Made by a program: the position numbers and the translations under genes. Of a DNA stretch of 32,151 nucleotides, positions 22,566 to 30,692 are shown one piece after another. A model generated the notes under the pieces. It had not been told where the DNA came from. It did not search any database and saw only the letters and a list, made by a program, of their open reading frames with translations. Origin of the DNA: an uncultured Eubacteriales bacterium (lineage in GTDB: Bacteria > Bacillota > Clostridia > Oscillospirales > Acutalibacteraceae); the NCBI GenBank assembly GCA_949299505.1, contig CASGAS010000013.1:1-32151 (forward strand), in the 5' to 3' direction. Each line of letters opens with the position of its first letter. Position 1 is the stretch's first letter.

Positions 22566-25445
22566 TTAAACCTTTTTGAACTGCGGCACCAGCGACACGA
22601 CCGCCGCCCAGAACCCGGAAAATACCAGAAGCTCCAAAACGCCCGCCTGCCGAAGGCCCGTAAAGAAGCCCAGCGCCGCCATCAGCAGCACGCCAAGCCC
22701 CACGCCGATATACAAAAGCACCTGCAAAAGCCGGTATTTCTCCTCGAGCGCGAACGCCGCCAAAAACGCACGCAGCGCCGCCGCGGTCGTGCCGTCATGC
22801 AGCACGGCGCACGGTTCTTCGCGCGCGGGGGCGTTCTTGAGCGCGCAGAACAGGTCGCCCGCCACGGGGCCGATGACCTTGACCAGATTGTGCGGCAGGT
22901 GGAAATACTGCTCCACAAGCGTTTCGGTGATGTTCGGGTCCGACGTGCGCAGCAAAATGGTCACGCCGTATTTTTCCAGCCGCTGCAAATACGCGGAAAT
23001 CTGCTTGTCGGAGGCGTATTCCACCACGAACAGCGCCGCCGTTTTGCCCTCCACGGCAAGATAGAGGACCTCGCAGCCGTCCTTGCGGAAGCGCTGCTCC
23101 TCCTCGCGCGTGGGGGCGTCCACATTGTGCTTGACAAGCAGCTCGCGGCTGCCGACAAGCACGCGCTGGTTGTAAATCCAGCCCGAACAGCCCAGACGCT
23201 CCTCATAAGCCAGGCTTTCGACCGGCGGCAAAATCTCGCGCTTGCCCAAAATCACCGCCTCAAACACCTCGGAAAGCGTCCCGCCCGAGCCGATGGTCAT
23301 GGCGGCCGCATACAAAAGCGCCTCATCCATGCGCATTTTGTGGTAGGTCTTCATGCCGCACAGCCGGCAGTGGCAGCCGTCAAACAGCTCGGCGGCGTCG
23401 AGCACCACGGCGTTGGCCGTAACCGCGTCCAGCGCAGCGTCGTAGCTTGCAAGCATGGAATGGGACGCGCGCAGCCGGCGGTTCACCCCGGCGAACGCGG
23501 CGGCCGCGCCCGCAACCGCGGCGGCGGGCAGCCCCACAAGCACCGTGGCGGCCGCGGCGGAAATTCCCGCAAACACCTGGCCGCGCACAAAGCCGGTCAC
23601 CACGCCGATTACGACCGCGGCAGCCAGCACCGCGGGCAGCGCCGCCTGGTAGACGCCGAGGTCCCGGTCGTTGCACTTGGAAATGCGCACAAAGTCCGAC
23701 GGGAACGCAATCCGCTTGGAATAGCGCACGTCCGGGTCGCCCAAAAGCAGGCCGCGGCCGATTTCAAACGCCGTGTCGGGGTCGTCAATCCGCGCGACGC
23801 TCGAGAACCGCCCGTAGCGGCTCGCGACCATCCGGAAATCCTCGATATCCGTTTGCAGCGCGCGCCGGCGGCCCGCAAAATACAAGGTCATCTGCAAAAA
23901 GGCCAGCGCGCTGTACAGCGGAACGCCGGTAAGCGATTCCGGATACGCAAACGCCGCGCCCGCCTGCACAGCGGCGAACAGCAGCGCCAAAAGCAGCCCC
24001 GTTTCCGCCGTCAGCGTCCGCCGGGCAAGCGCCGAAAAGGCCGTTTTTATCTGCGGGATGCAAAGCAGCAGCGCCGCAGCCAGCAGGACGGTATGCAGCG
24101 CGGCGTACACGCCCGCGCTGCCGCCGAGCAGCGAAAAATCGCCCGTCAGGCGCACCAGCAGCGACGAAACCGCCGCCGCGGCCAAAAATACAAGGCCCAG
24201 CCCCATGCGCAGCGTATACCCGCGCTTTTCGGTTTGGTACAGCTCCAAGACCGCCTGCTCGTCTTTCGGCCCGTAAAACTCGCGCAGGACGCGCACCGGC
24301 GGCGCCTCGGGCGCCCTGCGGCGGGCACGGCGGCGGGAGGCGGGCGCTTCGTCCGGGTCGCCGTCCGCTTCGTCCGGCTCCTGCGCCTCCCCGTCGGCCA
24401 AGTCCGGCACGACGCGTGTGCGGTCGTCCGCCTGCGCCGCTTCTTCCGTCTTCTCCGGCGCTTCCGTCTCGTTTTCGTCAAACATCCCGCGGAACAGGCG
24501 AAAATCCTTTGCCCGCGCATATTGCCGCTCGCGCAGCTCGGCTTCGGCCTCGGATTCGTCAATCTGCTCGACCGGCTCCTCCTGCGTCTCATACCCGGCA
24601 AGCCGGATTTGATTTTCCAGCGGCTCCGCTTCGGCAAGCGCCGCGGCGTGGGCGCGCAAATCGCCCGCCTGCGTTTCGGCCTGCTGCGACTTCAGGACGT
24701 CCTCCGGCGTAACAAGCGTCGGAATTGCCTGCAACTCCCCGTCCGCGCTTTCCGTTTCCGGCTTGCGGACAATGACGCCCGGCCTTTCAATCGTTTTCGG
24801 CGGGCGTTGCGCCAGCAGCTCGCGGTGCTCCTGCGTTTTTTCAAGATTCTGCTGCGGTCGGTTGAGGAACCGGTCGCGCACCGGGTCGGCCTCCAGCCCC
24901 TGTCCGCGCGCGCCGATGGGGTCGGGCCGTTTGCCCGTCGTATGAATCACGCGGCGGCCGATTTGGTGCTCGACGTCGCTGCGGTACACGGCGCGGGCTT
25001 CGGCCTCGTTGAACACGCGTGTTTTTTCAATGGAAATCTGCCCCGGCAGCGCCGTGGGCGCGTCGGGCGCTTTCTCCTCCGGCGCTTCCTCCGCCTGGGG
25101 GGTCGCCCCCGCAAGCAGCGGCTCCACGTCCGCGTCGGGCATGGGTTCTTCGGCCGCTTCCGGGTGCGCCTTGCGCCGCGCGGCCTCTTTTAGCGTCGCC
25201 GCGTGCGGCAGCTTCTCCGGCGCCGGCGTTTTAGGCTGCGGCGCTTTTTCCTGCGGTGCGGATTCGGATTGCGGCACAGGCTCCGGCTGTACAGGCGCGG
25301 CAGGGCTTTCGGGCGCGTCGGAGGACAGCAGCGCGTCTATTTCATCCATCGACCAGACCCGCCGCTCGGTATGTGCTTTTTGCCGCTTGACGTCGTCTAA
25401 AATTTCATCGACCTTAAGCCCCGACAAAATATCCTTTTCCGACAT
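22566..25445 (-). CDS. P-type-ATPase-like membrane protein lacking catalytic motifs, with long disordered N-terminus
   Basis: This is a 959-residue protein. Residues 1 to about 400 are Glu/Pro/Ala/Gln-rich and look disordered, ending in a basic [10 protein letters not shown] stretch. Membrane segments follow near 411-432, 445-466, 480-502 and 510-527, a hydrophobic pair near 600-655, and two at 905-957. Between the last pairs is a region collinear with P-type ATPase P and N domains: GLPAAAVAG (in place of CPCxLG), VVLDAAELF (D683, in place of DKTGT), an N-domain-like LGCSGWIYNQRVLVGSRELL, RTSDPN (D836, in place of TGD) and VLHDGTTAAAL (D884, in place of GDGxND). The Asp is kept but the Lys-Thr-Gly-Thr is gone, so ATP-driven transport is unlikely. 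GAGGTG precedes the ATG. It lies between rlmB and mgtC. Function is unknown. Confidence 0.85.
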   Translation of the reverse strand: MSEKDILSGLKVDEILDDVKRQKAHTERRVWSMDEIDALLSSDAPESPAAPVQPEPVPQSESAPQEKAPQPKTPAPEKLPHAATLKEAARRKAHPEAAEEPMPDADVEPLLAGATPQAEEAPEEKAPDAPTALPGQISIEKTRVFNEAEARAVYRSDVEHQIGRRVIHTTGKRPDPIGARGQGLEADPVRDRFLNRPQQNLEKTQEHRELLAQRPPKTIERPGVIVRKPETESADGELQAIPTLVTPEDVLKSQQAETQAGDLRAHAAALAEAEPLENQIRLAGYETQEEPVEQIDESEAEAELRERQYARAKDFRLFRGMFDENETEAPEKTEEAAQADDRTRVVPDLADGEAQEPDEADGDPDEAPASRRRARRRAPEAPPVRVLREFYGPKDEQAVLELYQTEKRGYTLRMGLGLVFLAAAAVSSLLVRLTGDFSLLGGSAGVYAALHTVLLAAALLLCIPQIKTAFSALARRTLTAETGLLLALLFAAVQAGAAFAYPESLTGVPLYSALAFLQMTLYFAGRRRALQTDIEDFRMVASRYGRFSSVARIDDPDTAFEIGRGLLLGDPDVRYSKRIAFPSDFVRISKCNDRDLGVYQAALPAVLAAAVVIGVVTGFVRGQVFAGISAAAATVLVGLPAAAVAGAAAAFAGVNRRLRASHSMLASYDAALDAVTANAVVLDAAELFDGCHCRLCGMKTYHKMRMDEALLYAAAMTIGSGGTLSEVFEAVILGKREILPPVESLAYEERLGCSGWIYNQRVLVGSRELLVKHNVDAPTREEEQRFRKDGCEVLYLAVEGKTAALFVVEYASDKQISAYLQRLEKYGVTILLRTSDPNITETLVEQYFHLPHNLVKVIGPVAGDLFCALKNAPAREEPCAVLHDGTTAAALRAFLAAFALEEKYRLLQVLLYIGVGLGVLLMAALGFFTGLRQAGVLELLVFSGFWAAVVSLVPQFKKV

Positions 25446-25457
25446 AGGTTCTGCACC

Positions 25458-26213
25458 TCAGCCTTCCGAAGTTCTGTGTGCGGAAATTTCATACAGCAAA
25501 ATGCCCGCCGCCACCGAGGCGTTGAGCGAATTGATTTTTCCCTTCATGGGCAGCGAAACAATCGCGTCGCACTTTTCGCGGACAAGCCGCCCGAGGCCCT
25601 TGCCCTCCGCGCCGACGACCAGAGCGACGCCGCCGGAAAAATCCGTTTGTTTGTAATCCGCGCCGTCCATATCCGCGCCGTAGACCCAGCAGCCGTTCGC
25701 CTTGAGCGTATCGAGCGCCGCGGGCAGGTTCGGCACGCGGGCGACGGGAATATATTCGAGCGCGCCCGCCGAGGTCTTGGCGACCGTGGCGGAAAGCGGG
25801 GCGCTGCGGCGCTTGGGGACGACGACCCCGTGCGCGCCGGCGGCCTCCGCGGTACGTAAGATGGCGCCGAGGTTATGCGGGTCCTCGAGTTCGTCGCAGA
25901 CGACCACGAACGGCGGCTCGCCGCGCTGCTTTGCCAGCGCAAAAATGTCGTCGAGCGACGCATAGCTGTGCGCGGCGGCAAGCGCCGCGACGCCCTGGTG
26001 CACCGCGCCGCCGGAAAGCGCGTCGAGCTTTTTGCGGTCGACCTCTTTGACGACCGCGCCGGATTCGCGCGCCGCCGAAACAAGCCTGCGTACCGCCGGG
26101 ACGCGTTCGCCCGCGAGCACGTATAGCGTGTCTATGGCGCGCCCGGCGCGCAGCGCCTCCGCTACGGCGTTGCGCCCGACGATGAAATCTTCGTTTTTTG
26201 CGTCCCGCTGCAT
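25458..26213 (-). CDS. rlmB: TrmH/SpoU-family RNA 2'-O-methyltransferase (RlmB-like)
   Basis: A 251-residue SPOUT methyltransferase, most like 23S rRNA Gm2251 methyltransferase RlmB. The N-terminal substrate-binding domain (FIVGRNAVAEALRAGRAIDTL) is followed by the knot domain: motif 1 DPHNLGAILRTAEAAGAHGV, motif 2 LVVGAEGKGL and motif 3 PMKGKINSLNASVAAGILLYE. The ATG at 26213 has AAAGGAG six bases upstream; an in-frame TTG at 26231 lies within that ribosome site region and is rejected. It is the first gene of an operon with the P-type-ATPase-like protein and MgtC. Confidence 0.93.
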   Translation of the reverse strand: MQRDAKNEDFIVGRNAVAEALRAGRAIDTLYVLAGERVPAVRRLVSAARESGAVVKEVDRKKLDALSGGAVHQGVAALAAAHSYASLDDIFALAKQRGEPPFVVVCDELEDPHNLGAILRTAEAAGAHGVVVPKRRSAPLSATVAKTSAGALEYIPVARVPNLPAALDTLKANGCWVYGADMDGADYKQTDFSGGVALVVGAEGKGLGRLVREKCDAIVSLPMKGKINSLNASVAAGILLYEISAHRTSEG

Positions 26214-26260
26214 AGCCCGCTCCTTTGGCAACCTGGCGATATAGGTATAGTTATTATAAG

Positions 26261-26289
26261 ATTATACCATATCTTGTGTGCTTGTACAA
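26261..26289 (-). promoter_or_regulatory. Consensus-like promoter of the rlmB operon
   Basis: On the minus strand, TTGTAC (plus 26284-26289), a 17-bp spacer and a perfect TATAAT (plus 26261-26266). Predicted transcription starts near 26254. Confidence 0.85.
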
Positions 26290-26364
26290 CTGTTTTTTAT
26301 ACTTTGTTTTCGGGCGTCGTACAAAAGGACAGGGGACGGCTCCAACGTCTGCCGCCTAATAGAC

Positions 26365-26391
26365 GACGGCTCCGCAAAATGCGGAACCGCC
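26365..26391. other. Hairpin downstream of the phoR-like gene, no T-run
   Basis: A 9-bp stem with one G-U (26367-26375 with 26381-26389, loop AAAAT) lies about 10 bp after the kinase stop. A 9-base direct repeat GACGGCTCC occurs at 26335 and 26365. It may end the kinase operon, but the missing T-run makes this weak. Confidence 0.35.
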
Positions 26392-26400
26392 TTGTTTCAG

Positions 26401-27657
26401 CTATTCTTTTTCCCGCGTCTGCGCGCGGAACAGCACGCGGATGGTCGTGCCCGCGCCCGGGGTGCTGTCCACCGAAAGCTGCGCGTCGTGCAGCTCGGCG
26501 TCGTGCTTGACAATCGAAAGGCCGAGTCCCGTCCCGCCCGTCTCCTTGGAATGGCTTTTGTCCACGCGGTAGAACCGCTCGAAAATGCGCCCGAGGTGCT
26601 CTTCGGCAATGCCGATGCCGTCGTCGGAAACCGATAGCTGCGGCCGGCCCTCCGCCGTTTCCAGCCTGACGCGCACGCCGCCGCCCGGGCGGTTGTAGGC
26701 AATGGCGTTGTCGCAGAGGTTGTGGACCATTTCGTAAAGCGCGGGTTCAAAGCCGCTGACGACCGTTTCCCCGCCCGCAAGTGACAGCGTCACCTGCGAT
26801 TTTTCGGCTTTTGCGGCAAGCTCACCGAGCACCGAGCTGCACAGCGCGTGCAGCTCGACCGGCGCAAATTCCGCGCGCAATTCGTCTTCATCCAGGCGCG
26901 AGAGCTTGATGATGTCCTCAATCAACGTCAAAAGCCGGGAGGCCTCCTTGCGGATGCGCCCCGCAAATTTCGGGATGTCCTCCGGCTTTACAAGCCCGTT
27001 GCCGATGATTTCGGCATAGCCGAGAATCGAGGTCAAAGGCGTTTTCAGCTCGTGCGAGACGTTGGCGGAAAATTCGCGGCGCATTTTGCGCGACAGCTCC
27101 GCTTCGGTGACGTCCGCAATAAACAGCACCGCCGCCGTATCGCCGCGCTTGCCCGCGGCGGGCGCGGCGGACAGGGAATACACCTTGCCGCCCCGCTTCA
27201 TTTTGCGGGTCTTGGTTTTGCCCGCAAGCGCGCTTTCCACAACGGAAAGGTAATGCTTTTCACGGCTGAGGGCCTGGTACGGGCCCGCCGGGTCGCCCGC
27301 CAGAATCTCCCGCGCGGCAGGGTTGGCAGACACAATCGTCCCCGCGGCGTCAAACACGACCAGCCCGTCTGGCATGCCGGCGACAATCGCGTTGAACTCC
27401 TCGACGCTCTCGGACAGCGCCTTTTCCCGGCGGGCGGCGGCCGCGTCCTGCGCGTCGAGCCGTTTTTGGAACGCCCGCTCCCGGCGCGCCGACTGCCGCA
27501 CAAACAAAAGGTCGACCGCGGAAAACACCAGCAGCACCCCCGCGCAGGTGTACGCCCACACGTCGGAAATTCGCAGGCACAAAAGCACAACGCCCAAAAG
27601 GCCCGGCAGCAGCGCAAGCAGGACGGCGAAAGCGGTGTGCGCAGCGTTCCGGCGCAT
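26401..27657 (-). CDS. PhoR-like sensor histidine kinase
   Basis: A 418-residue kinase. Two membrane segments lie near residues 9-28 and 34-53 with almost no external loop. Next come a coiled-coil-like stretch (55-85), a PAS domain about 85-185 (GMPDGLVVFDAAGTIVSANP) and HisKA with H202 in NVSHELKTPLTS. The HATPase region has an N-box LCDNAIAYN, a G1 box DDGIGI and a G2 box GGTGLGLSIVK. Its ATG shares one base with the regulator stop (TGATG), so the two are translationally coupled. The layout matches PhoR/WalK-type kinases; because no large sensor domain is exposed outside, the signal may be intramembrane or cytoplasmic. Confidence 0.92.
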   Translation of the reverse strand: MRRNAAHTAFAVLLALLPGLLGVVLLCLRISDVWAYTCAGVLLVFSAVDLLFVRQSARRERAFQKRLDAQDAAAARREKALSESVEEFNAIVAGMPDGLVVFDAAGTIVSANPAAREILAGDPAGPYQALSREKHYLSVVESALAGKTKTRKMKRGGKVYSLSAAPAAGKRGDTAAVLFIADVTEAELSRKMRREFSANVSHELKTPLTSILGYAEIIGNGLVKPEDIPKFAGRIRKEASRLLTLIEDIIKLSRLDEDELRAEFAPVELHALCSSVLGELAAKAEKSQVTLSLAGGETVVSGFEPALYEMVHNLCDNAIAYNRPGGGVRVRLETAEGRPQLSVSDDGIGIAEEHLGRIFERFYRVDKSHSKETGGTGLGLSIVKHDAELHDAQLSVDSTPGAGTTIRVLFRAQTREKE

Positions 27658-28331
27658 CAGCCCTCACCGCCAATCCGGTAGCCGACGCCGCGGACGGTCT
27701 CGACGTATTTGCCCGCGCCGCCCAGCTTTGCGCGCAGGGTGCGGATGTGCACGTCGGCGGTGCGCGTCTCGCCGTCGAAGTCGTAGCCCCAGATTTTTTC
27801 GAGCAGCATGTCGCGCGTCAGCGCAATGCCCTCGTTTTGCAAAAGGTACTTAAGCAGCGCAAATTCCTTATACGTCAGCTCCACATTTTTGCCGTCGACC
27901 GTTACGCGGTGGGTCTTGACGTTGAGCTCAATAGGGCCGCAGCGGTAGACCTCGCCGTCCTCGCGGCGCTTTGTGCGGCGCAGCACGGCGCGCACGCGGG
28001 AGACGACCTCCATCATGCCGAACGGCTTGGTGATATAGTCATCCGCGCCGCAGTCGAGCCCCTTGACCTTGTCGTATTCCGAGCCCTTGGCCGTCAGCAT
28101 AATGACGGGGATGTCCCGCGTCGCTTCCGACTCGCGCAGCCTCCTAAGCAGCTGCATCCCGTCCTCGCCGGGCAGCATGATGTCGAGCAGCACAAGCTCC
28201 GGGCGCGTCTGCCGCAGCGCTTCAAACAGCGCCTCTCCGTTTTCAAAGCCGCGCGCTTCATAGCCGGTGCTTTGCAGCGTATACACCACAAGCTCGCGGA
28301 TGCTTTTGTCGTCTTCGGCGTAATAAATCAT
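27657..28331 (-). CDS. PhoB/PhoP-like response regulator
   Basis: A 224-residue OmpR-family regulator. Receiver acidic residues are D7 and D8, the phospho-acceptor is D50 in VLLDIMLPGEDG, and the conserved Lys is in YITKPFGMME. The winged-helix domain ends KYVETVRGVGYRIGGEG. The ATG at 28331 has AAAGGA six bases upstream; the longer frame to 28502 covers the promoter region and is rejected. It is transcribed divergently from the L,D-transpeptidase, with the two promoters separated by only about 35 bp, which makes that gene a plausible target. Confidence 0.93.
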   Translation of the reverse strand: MIYYAEDDKSIRELVVYTLQSTGYEARGFENGEALFEALRQTRPELVLLDIMLPGEDGMQLLRRLRESEATRDIPVIMLTAKGSEYDKVKGLDCGADDYITKPFGMMEVVSRVRAVLRRTKRREDGEVYRCGPIELNVKTHRVTVDGKNVELTYKEFALLKYLLQNEGIALTRDMLLEKIWGYDFDGETRTADVHIRTLRAKLGGAGKYVETVRGVGYRIGGEG

Positions 28332-28377
28332 ATTGGTTCCTTTCGTATTCGCTTGCGCCCAAAATACGTCCGCCTGC

Positions 28378-28406
28378 ATTGTAGCACACGCCCGCCGGAA
28401 ACGCAA
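28378..28406 (-). promoter_or_regulatory. Promoter of the PhoP/PhoR-like operon
   Basis: On the minus strand, TTGCGT (plus 28401-28406), a 17-bp spacer ending in TGC, and TACAAT (plus 28378-28383), an extended -10. It leaves a 5' leader of about 40 nt. Confidence 0.7.
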
Positions 28407-28439
28407 GCGCGCCGCCGCGCCGGGAAAATCTGCCGCGCC

Positions 28440-28468
28440 TTGACAAGATGCGGTTTTATGCATATACT
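28440..28468 (+). promoter_or_regulatory. Consensus promoter of the L,D-transpeptidase gene
   Basis: A perfect TTGACA (28440-28445), a 17-bp spacer and TATACT (28463-28468). Predicted transcription starts near 28475, about 26 nt before the ATG. Confidence 0.85.
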
Positions 28469-28500
28469 GTGGGTGTATTATAAAGAAAAGGACGAAACGC

Positions 28501-29529
28501 ATGGAATTTTCTCAGAACTATAAAAAGCGCCCCGTGCCCGGCAAACGGCCGCGCCGCGGGAAAGCGCCGCTGGACCCGAAAAAAAGGAACATTTTAATCG
28601 CAGTTGCCGCGCTGCTGGTCGCCGCCGTGTTTGTAACCATCGGGCTGGTCGTCCACAGCCGCCGCGCCGCAGCCCCTGCCGGCGGGGACGAGTTCCAGAC
28701 CGCCGCGCCCGTAACGGAAACGCAGACCGCCGCCCCGACGACCGAAGCGCCGACGACCGAAGCCCCGGCGACCGAAGCGCCGACCCAGGCGCTCGGCGAC
28801 GTGACGGTAACGGATATGCAGGCGACGATGTATTCCAACGTCGTCACCCTGAACGTGCGCGCCGCGCCCTCGGCGGACAGCGCGAAGCTCGGCATGGTCG
28901 GGCAGGACCAGGCGCTTTCCGTCACCGGGCGGTGCTCGAACGGCTGGTACCGCATCGCGTATAACGGCGGGGTGGGCTATGTCTCCGGCGAATATGTGGA
29001 GGAGGCCCCCGGCGGCAAGCAAAACGACGACGCGCCGTACCTGCTGCACGTCAACCGTCAGCAGAATATCGTAACCGTATACGCCAAGGATGCGAACGGC
29101 GACTACACCGTCCCCTATAAGGCGATGCTCTGCTCGGTCGGGACGGACGGCAAAACGCCCACCGGCACCTACAACACAACCGACCAGTACACCTGGCGGC
29201 TGCTTACGGGCAACGTCTACGGCCAGTATGCGACGCGCATCACCGGGCACATTCTCTTCCACTCCGTCCCGTATTTCACGCAGGACAAAAGCGACCTCGA
29301 ATATGAGGAATACAACAAGCTCGGCCAGGCCGCCTCGCTCGGCTGCATCCGCTTAACCGTGGAGGACGCCAAGTGGATTTACGACAACTGCCCGAAGGGC
29401 ACGACCGTCGTCATCTATGACAGCGCCGAAGCCGAACCCCTCACCCCGCCCACGCCCGCGAAAATCGACGTAAACGACAGCCGCCGCGGCTGGGACCCCA
29501 CGGACCCCGACGCGAACAACCCGTGGTAA
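28501..29529 (+). CDS. Membrane-anchored SH3b and L,D-transpeptidase (YkuD) protein
   Basis: This 342-residue protein is expected to cross-link peptidoglycan (3-3 links) or act in envelope maintenance outside the cell. It has a basic cytoplasmic N-terminus (1-30), one membrane helix (about 31-52), a Thr/Glu/Ala/Pro repeat linker (TEAPTTEAPATEAP, 68-99), a bacterial SH3 domain (about 106-165: TLNVRAAPSADSAKLG) and a YkuD catalytic domain. The catalytic residues are H254 in ILFHSVPY and C282 with R284 in SLGCIRLT. The ATG has AAAAGGA eight bases upstream. It is monocistronic and faces away from the PhoP-like regulator. A Pro/Asp-rich tail ends the protein. Confidence 0.95.
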   Translation: MEFSQNYKKRPVPGKRPRRGKAPLDPKKRNILIAVAALLVAAVFVTIGLVVHSRRAAAPAGGDEFQTAAPVTETQTAAPTTEAPTTEAPATEAPTQALGDVTVTDMQATMYSNVVTLNVRAAPSADSAKLGMVGQDQALSVTGRCSNGWYRIAYNGGVGYVSGEYVEEAPGGKQNDDAPYLLHVNRQQNIVTVYAKDANGDYTVPYKAMLCSVGTDGKTPTGTYNTTDQYTWRLLTGNVYGQYATRITGHILFHSVPYFTQDKSDLEYEEYNKLGQAASLGCIRLTVEDAKWIYDNCPKGTTVVIYDSAEAEPLTPPTPAKIDVNDSRRGWDPTDPDANNPW

Positions 29530-29549
29530 ACCGGCTTTTGAAAACCGAC

Positions 29550-29594
29550 AAAGCCCGCGCCCCGTTTCAAAAAACGGGACGCGGGCTTTCCTTT
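29550..29594 (+). terminator. Terminator of the L,D-transpeptidase gene
   Basis: A long stem (29550-29567 with 29572-29589, one mismatch, loop CAAA) is followed by CTTTCCTTT. It begins 20 bp after the stop codon. Confidence 0.8.
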
Positions 29595-29603
29595 GGCCGC
29601 CGC

Positions 29604-29642
29604 AGAAAAGCCCCGCTCTGAAGAAATTTCAGAGCGGGGCTT
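29604..29642 (-). terminator. Terminator of the GGGtGRT operon
   Basis: A 15-bp perfect stem (29608-29622 with 29628-29642) is followed on the minus strand by TTTT (plus 29606-29609). It lies about 28 bp after the stop of the minus-strand gene and converges with the preceding terminator. Confidence 0.85.
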
Positions 29643-29670
29643 AGCCATACTGTTGTGTTCGCGGTACGGC

Positions 29671-30678
29671 TTATTTCATCGCTTCTTCGACAGCCACCGC
29701 GCAGGCGACGGTCATACCGACCATGGGGTTGTTGCCCGCGCCGATAAGGCCCATCATTTCAACGTGCGCCGGCACGGAGGAGGAGCCCGCGAACTGCGCG
29801 TCGCCGTGCATGCGGCCCATGGAGTCCGTCAGGCCGTAGGAAGCCGGGCCCGCCGCGACGTTGTCGGGGTGCAGCGTTCTGCCCGTGCCGCCGCCGGACG
29901 CCACGGAGAAGTACTTGACGCCGTTTTCGTTGGCCCATTTCTTGTAGGTGCCCGCAACCAGGTGCTGGAAGCGCGTCGGGTTCGTGGAGTTGCCGGTGAT
30001 GGAGACGTCCACGCCCTCTTTCTTCATAATCGCGACGCCCTCAAGCACGTCGTTCGCGCCGTAGCACTTGACCGCCGCGCGCTCGCCGTCGGAATACGGC
30101 GTTTCGCTGAGCACGGTCAGCTCGCCGGTATAGAAATCATATTCCGTTTTGACATAGGTGAAGCCGTTGATGCGCGAAATAATCATCGCCGCGTCCTTCC
30201 CCAGGCCGTTGAGAATCACGCGCAGGGGCTCTTTGCGGACCTTGTTCGCGGTCTTGGCGATGCCGATAGCGCCCTCCGCCGCCGCGAAGGATTCGTGACC
30301 CGCAAGGAACGCGAAGCACTTGGTGTCTTCGTTCAAAAGCATGGCGCCGAGGTTCCCGTGGCCGAGGCCGACGTTGCGCTGCTCGGCAACGGAGCCGGGC
30401 ACGCAGAACGCCTGCAGGCCCTTGCCGATGGTCGCCGCCGCTTCGGAGGCGGTCTTCACGCCGCTTTTGATGGCGAGCGCCACGCCGAGCGTATACGCCC
30501 AGACGGCGTTTTCAAACGCGATGGGCTGCACGCCCTTGACGATGCTTTCCACGTCAATGCCCTTTTCCAGGCAAATGGCTTTGGCTTCCTCGAGACTGGC
30601 GATGCCGTTTTCGGCAAGGCACTTCTCGATTTTCGCCATTCTTCTTTCTTTCCCTTCAAACATCACATCGTTTGCCAT
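29671..30678 (-). CDS. GGGtGRT protein (function unknown)
   Basis: This 335-residue soluble protein contains the naming motif ASGGGTGRTLHPDN about 60 residues from the end, followed by GNNPMVGMTVACAVAVEEAMK. The central part holds VGLGHGNLGAMLL and FLAGHESFAAAEG. The family is annotated as GGGtGRT protein and commonly sits beside an iron-sulfur scaffold-like gene, as here (14 bp spacing); no biochemical activity is established to my knowledge. The ATG follows GGAGGGAG. Repeated Gly-rich turns suggest nucleotide or cofactor binding, but that is inference. Confidence 0.9.
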   Translation of the reverse strand: MANDVMFEGKERRMAKIEKCLAENGIASLEEAKAICLEKGIDVESIVKGVQPIAFENAVWAYTLGVALAIKSGVKTASEAAATIGKGLQAFCVPGSVAEQRNVGLGHGNLGAMLLNEDTKCFAFLAGHESFAAAEGAIGIAKTANKVRKEPLRVILNGLGKDAAMIISRINGFTYVKTEYDFYTGELTVLSETPYSDGERAAVKCYGANDVLEGVAIMKKEGVDVSITGNSTNPTRFQHLVAGTYKKWANENGVKYFSVASGGGTGRTLHPDNVAAGPASYGLTDSMGRMHGDAQFAGSSSVPAHVEMMGLIGAGNNPMVGMTVACAVAVEEAMK

Positions 30679-30692
30679 TGTGTGCTCCCTCC

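Noticed and set aside
22797..25193. A 798-codon open frame on the plus strand
   Set aside because: It is the antisense shadow of the P-type-ATPase-like gene, with very Arg-rich composition and no recognisable domain.
22566..25445. Annotation as a working cation-transporting P-type ATPase
   Set aside because: DKTGT, TGD and GDGxND are all degraded, and CPC is replaced by GLP, so catalysis is not supported.
26365..26391. Firm terminator after the PhoR-like kinase
   Set aside because: The stem is good, but no T-run follows on the minus strand. It is kept only as a low-confidence hairpin.
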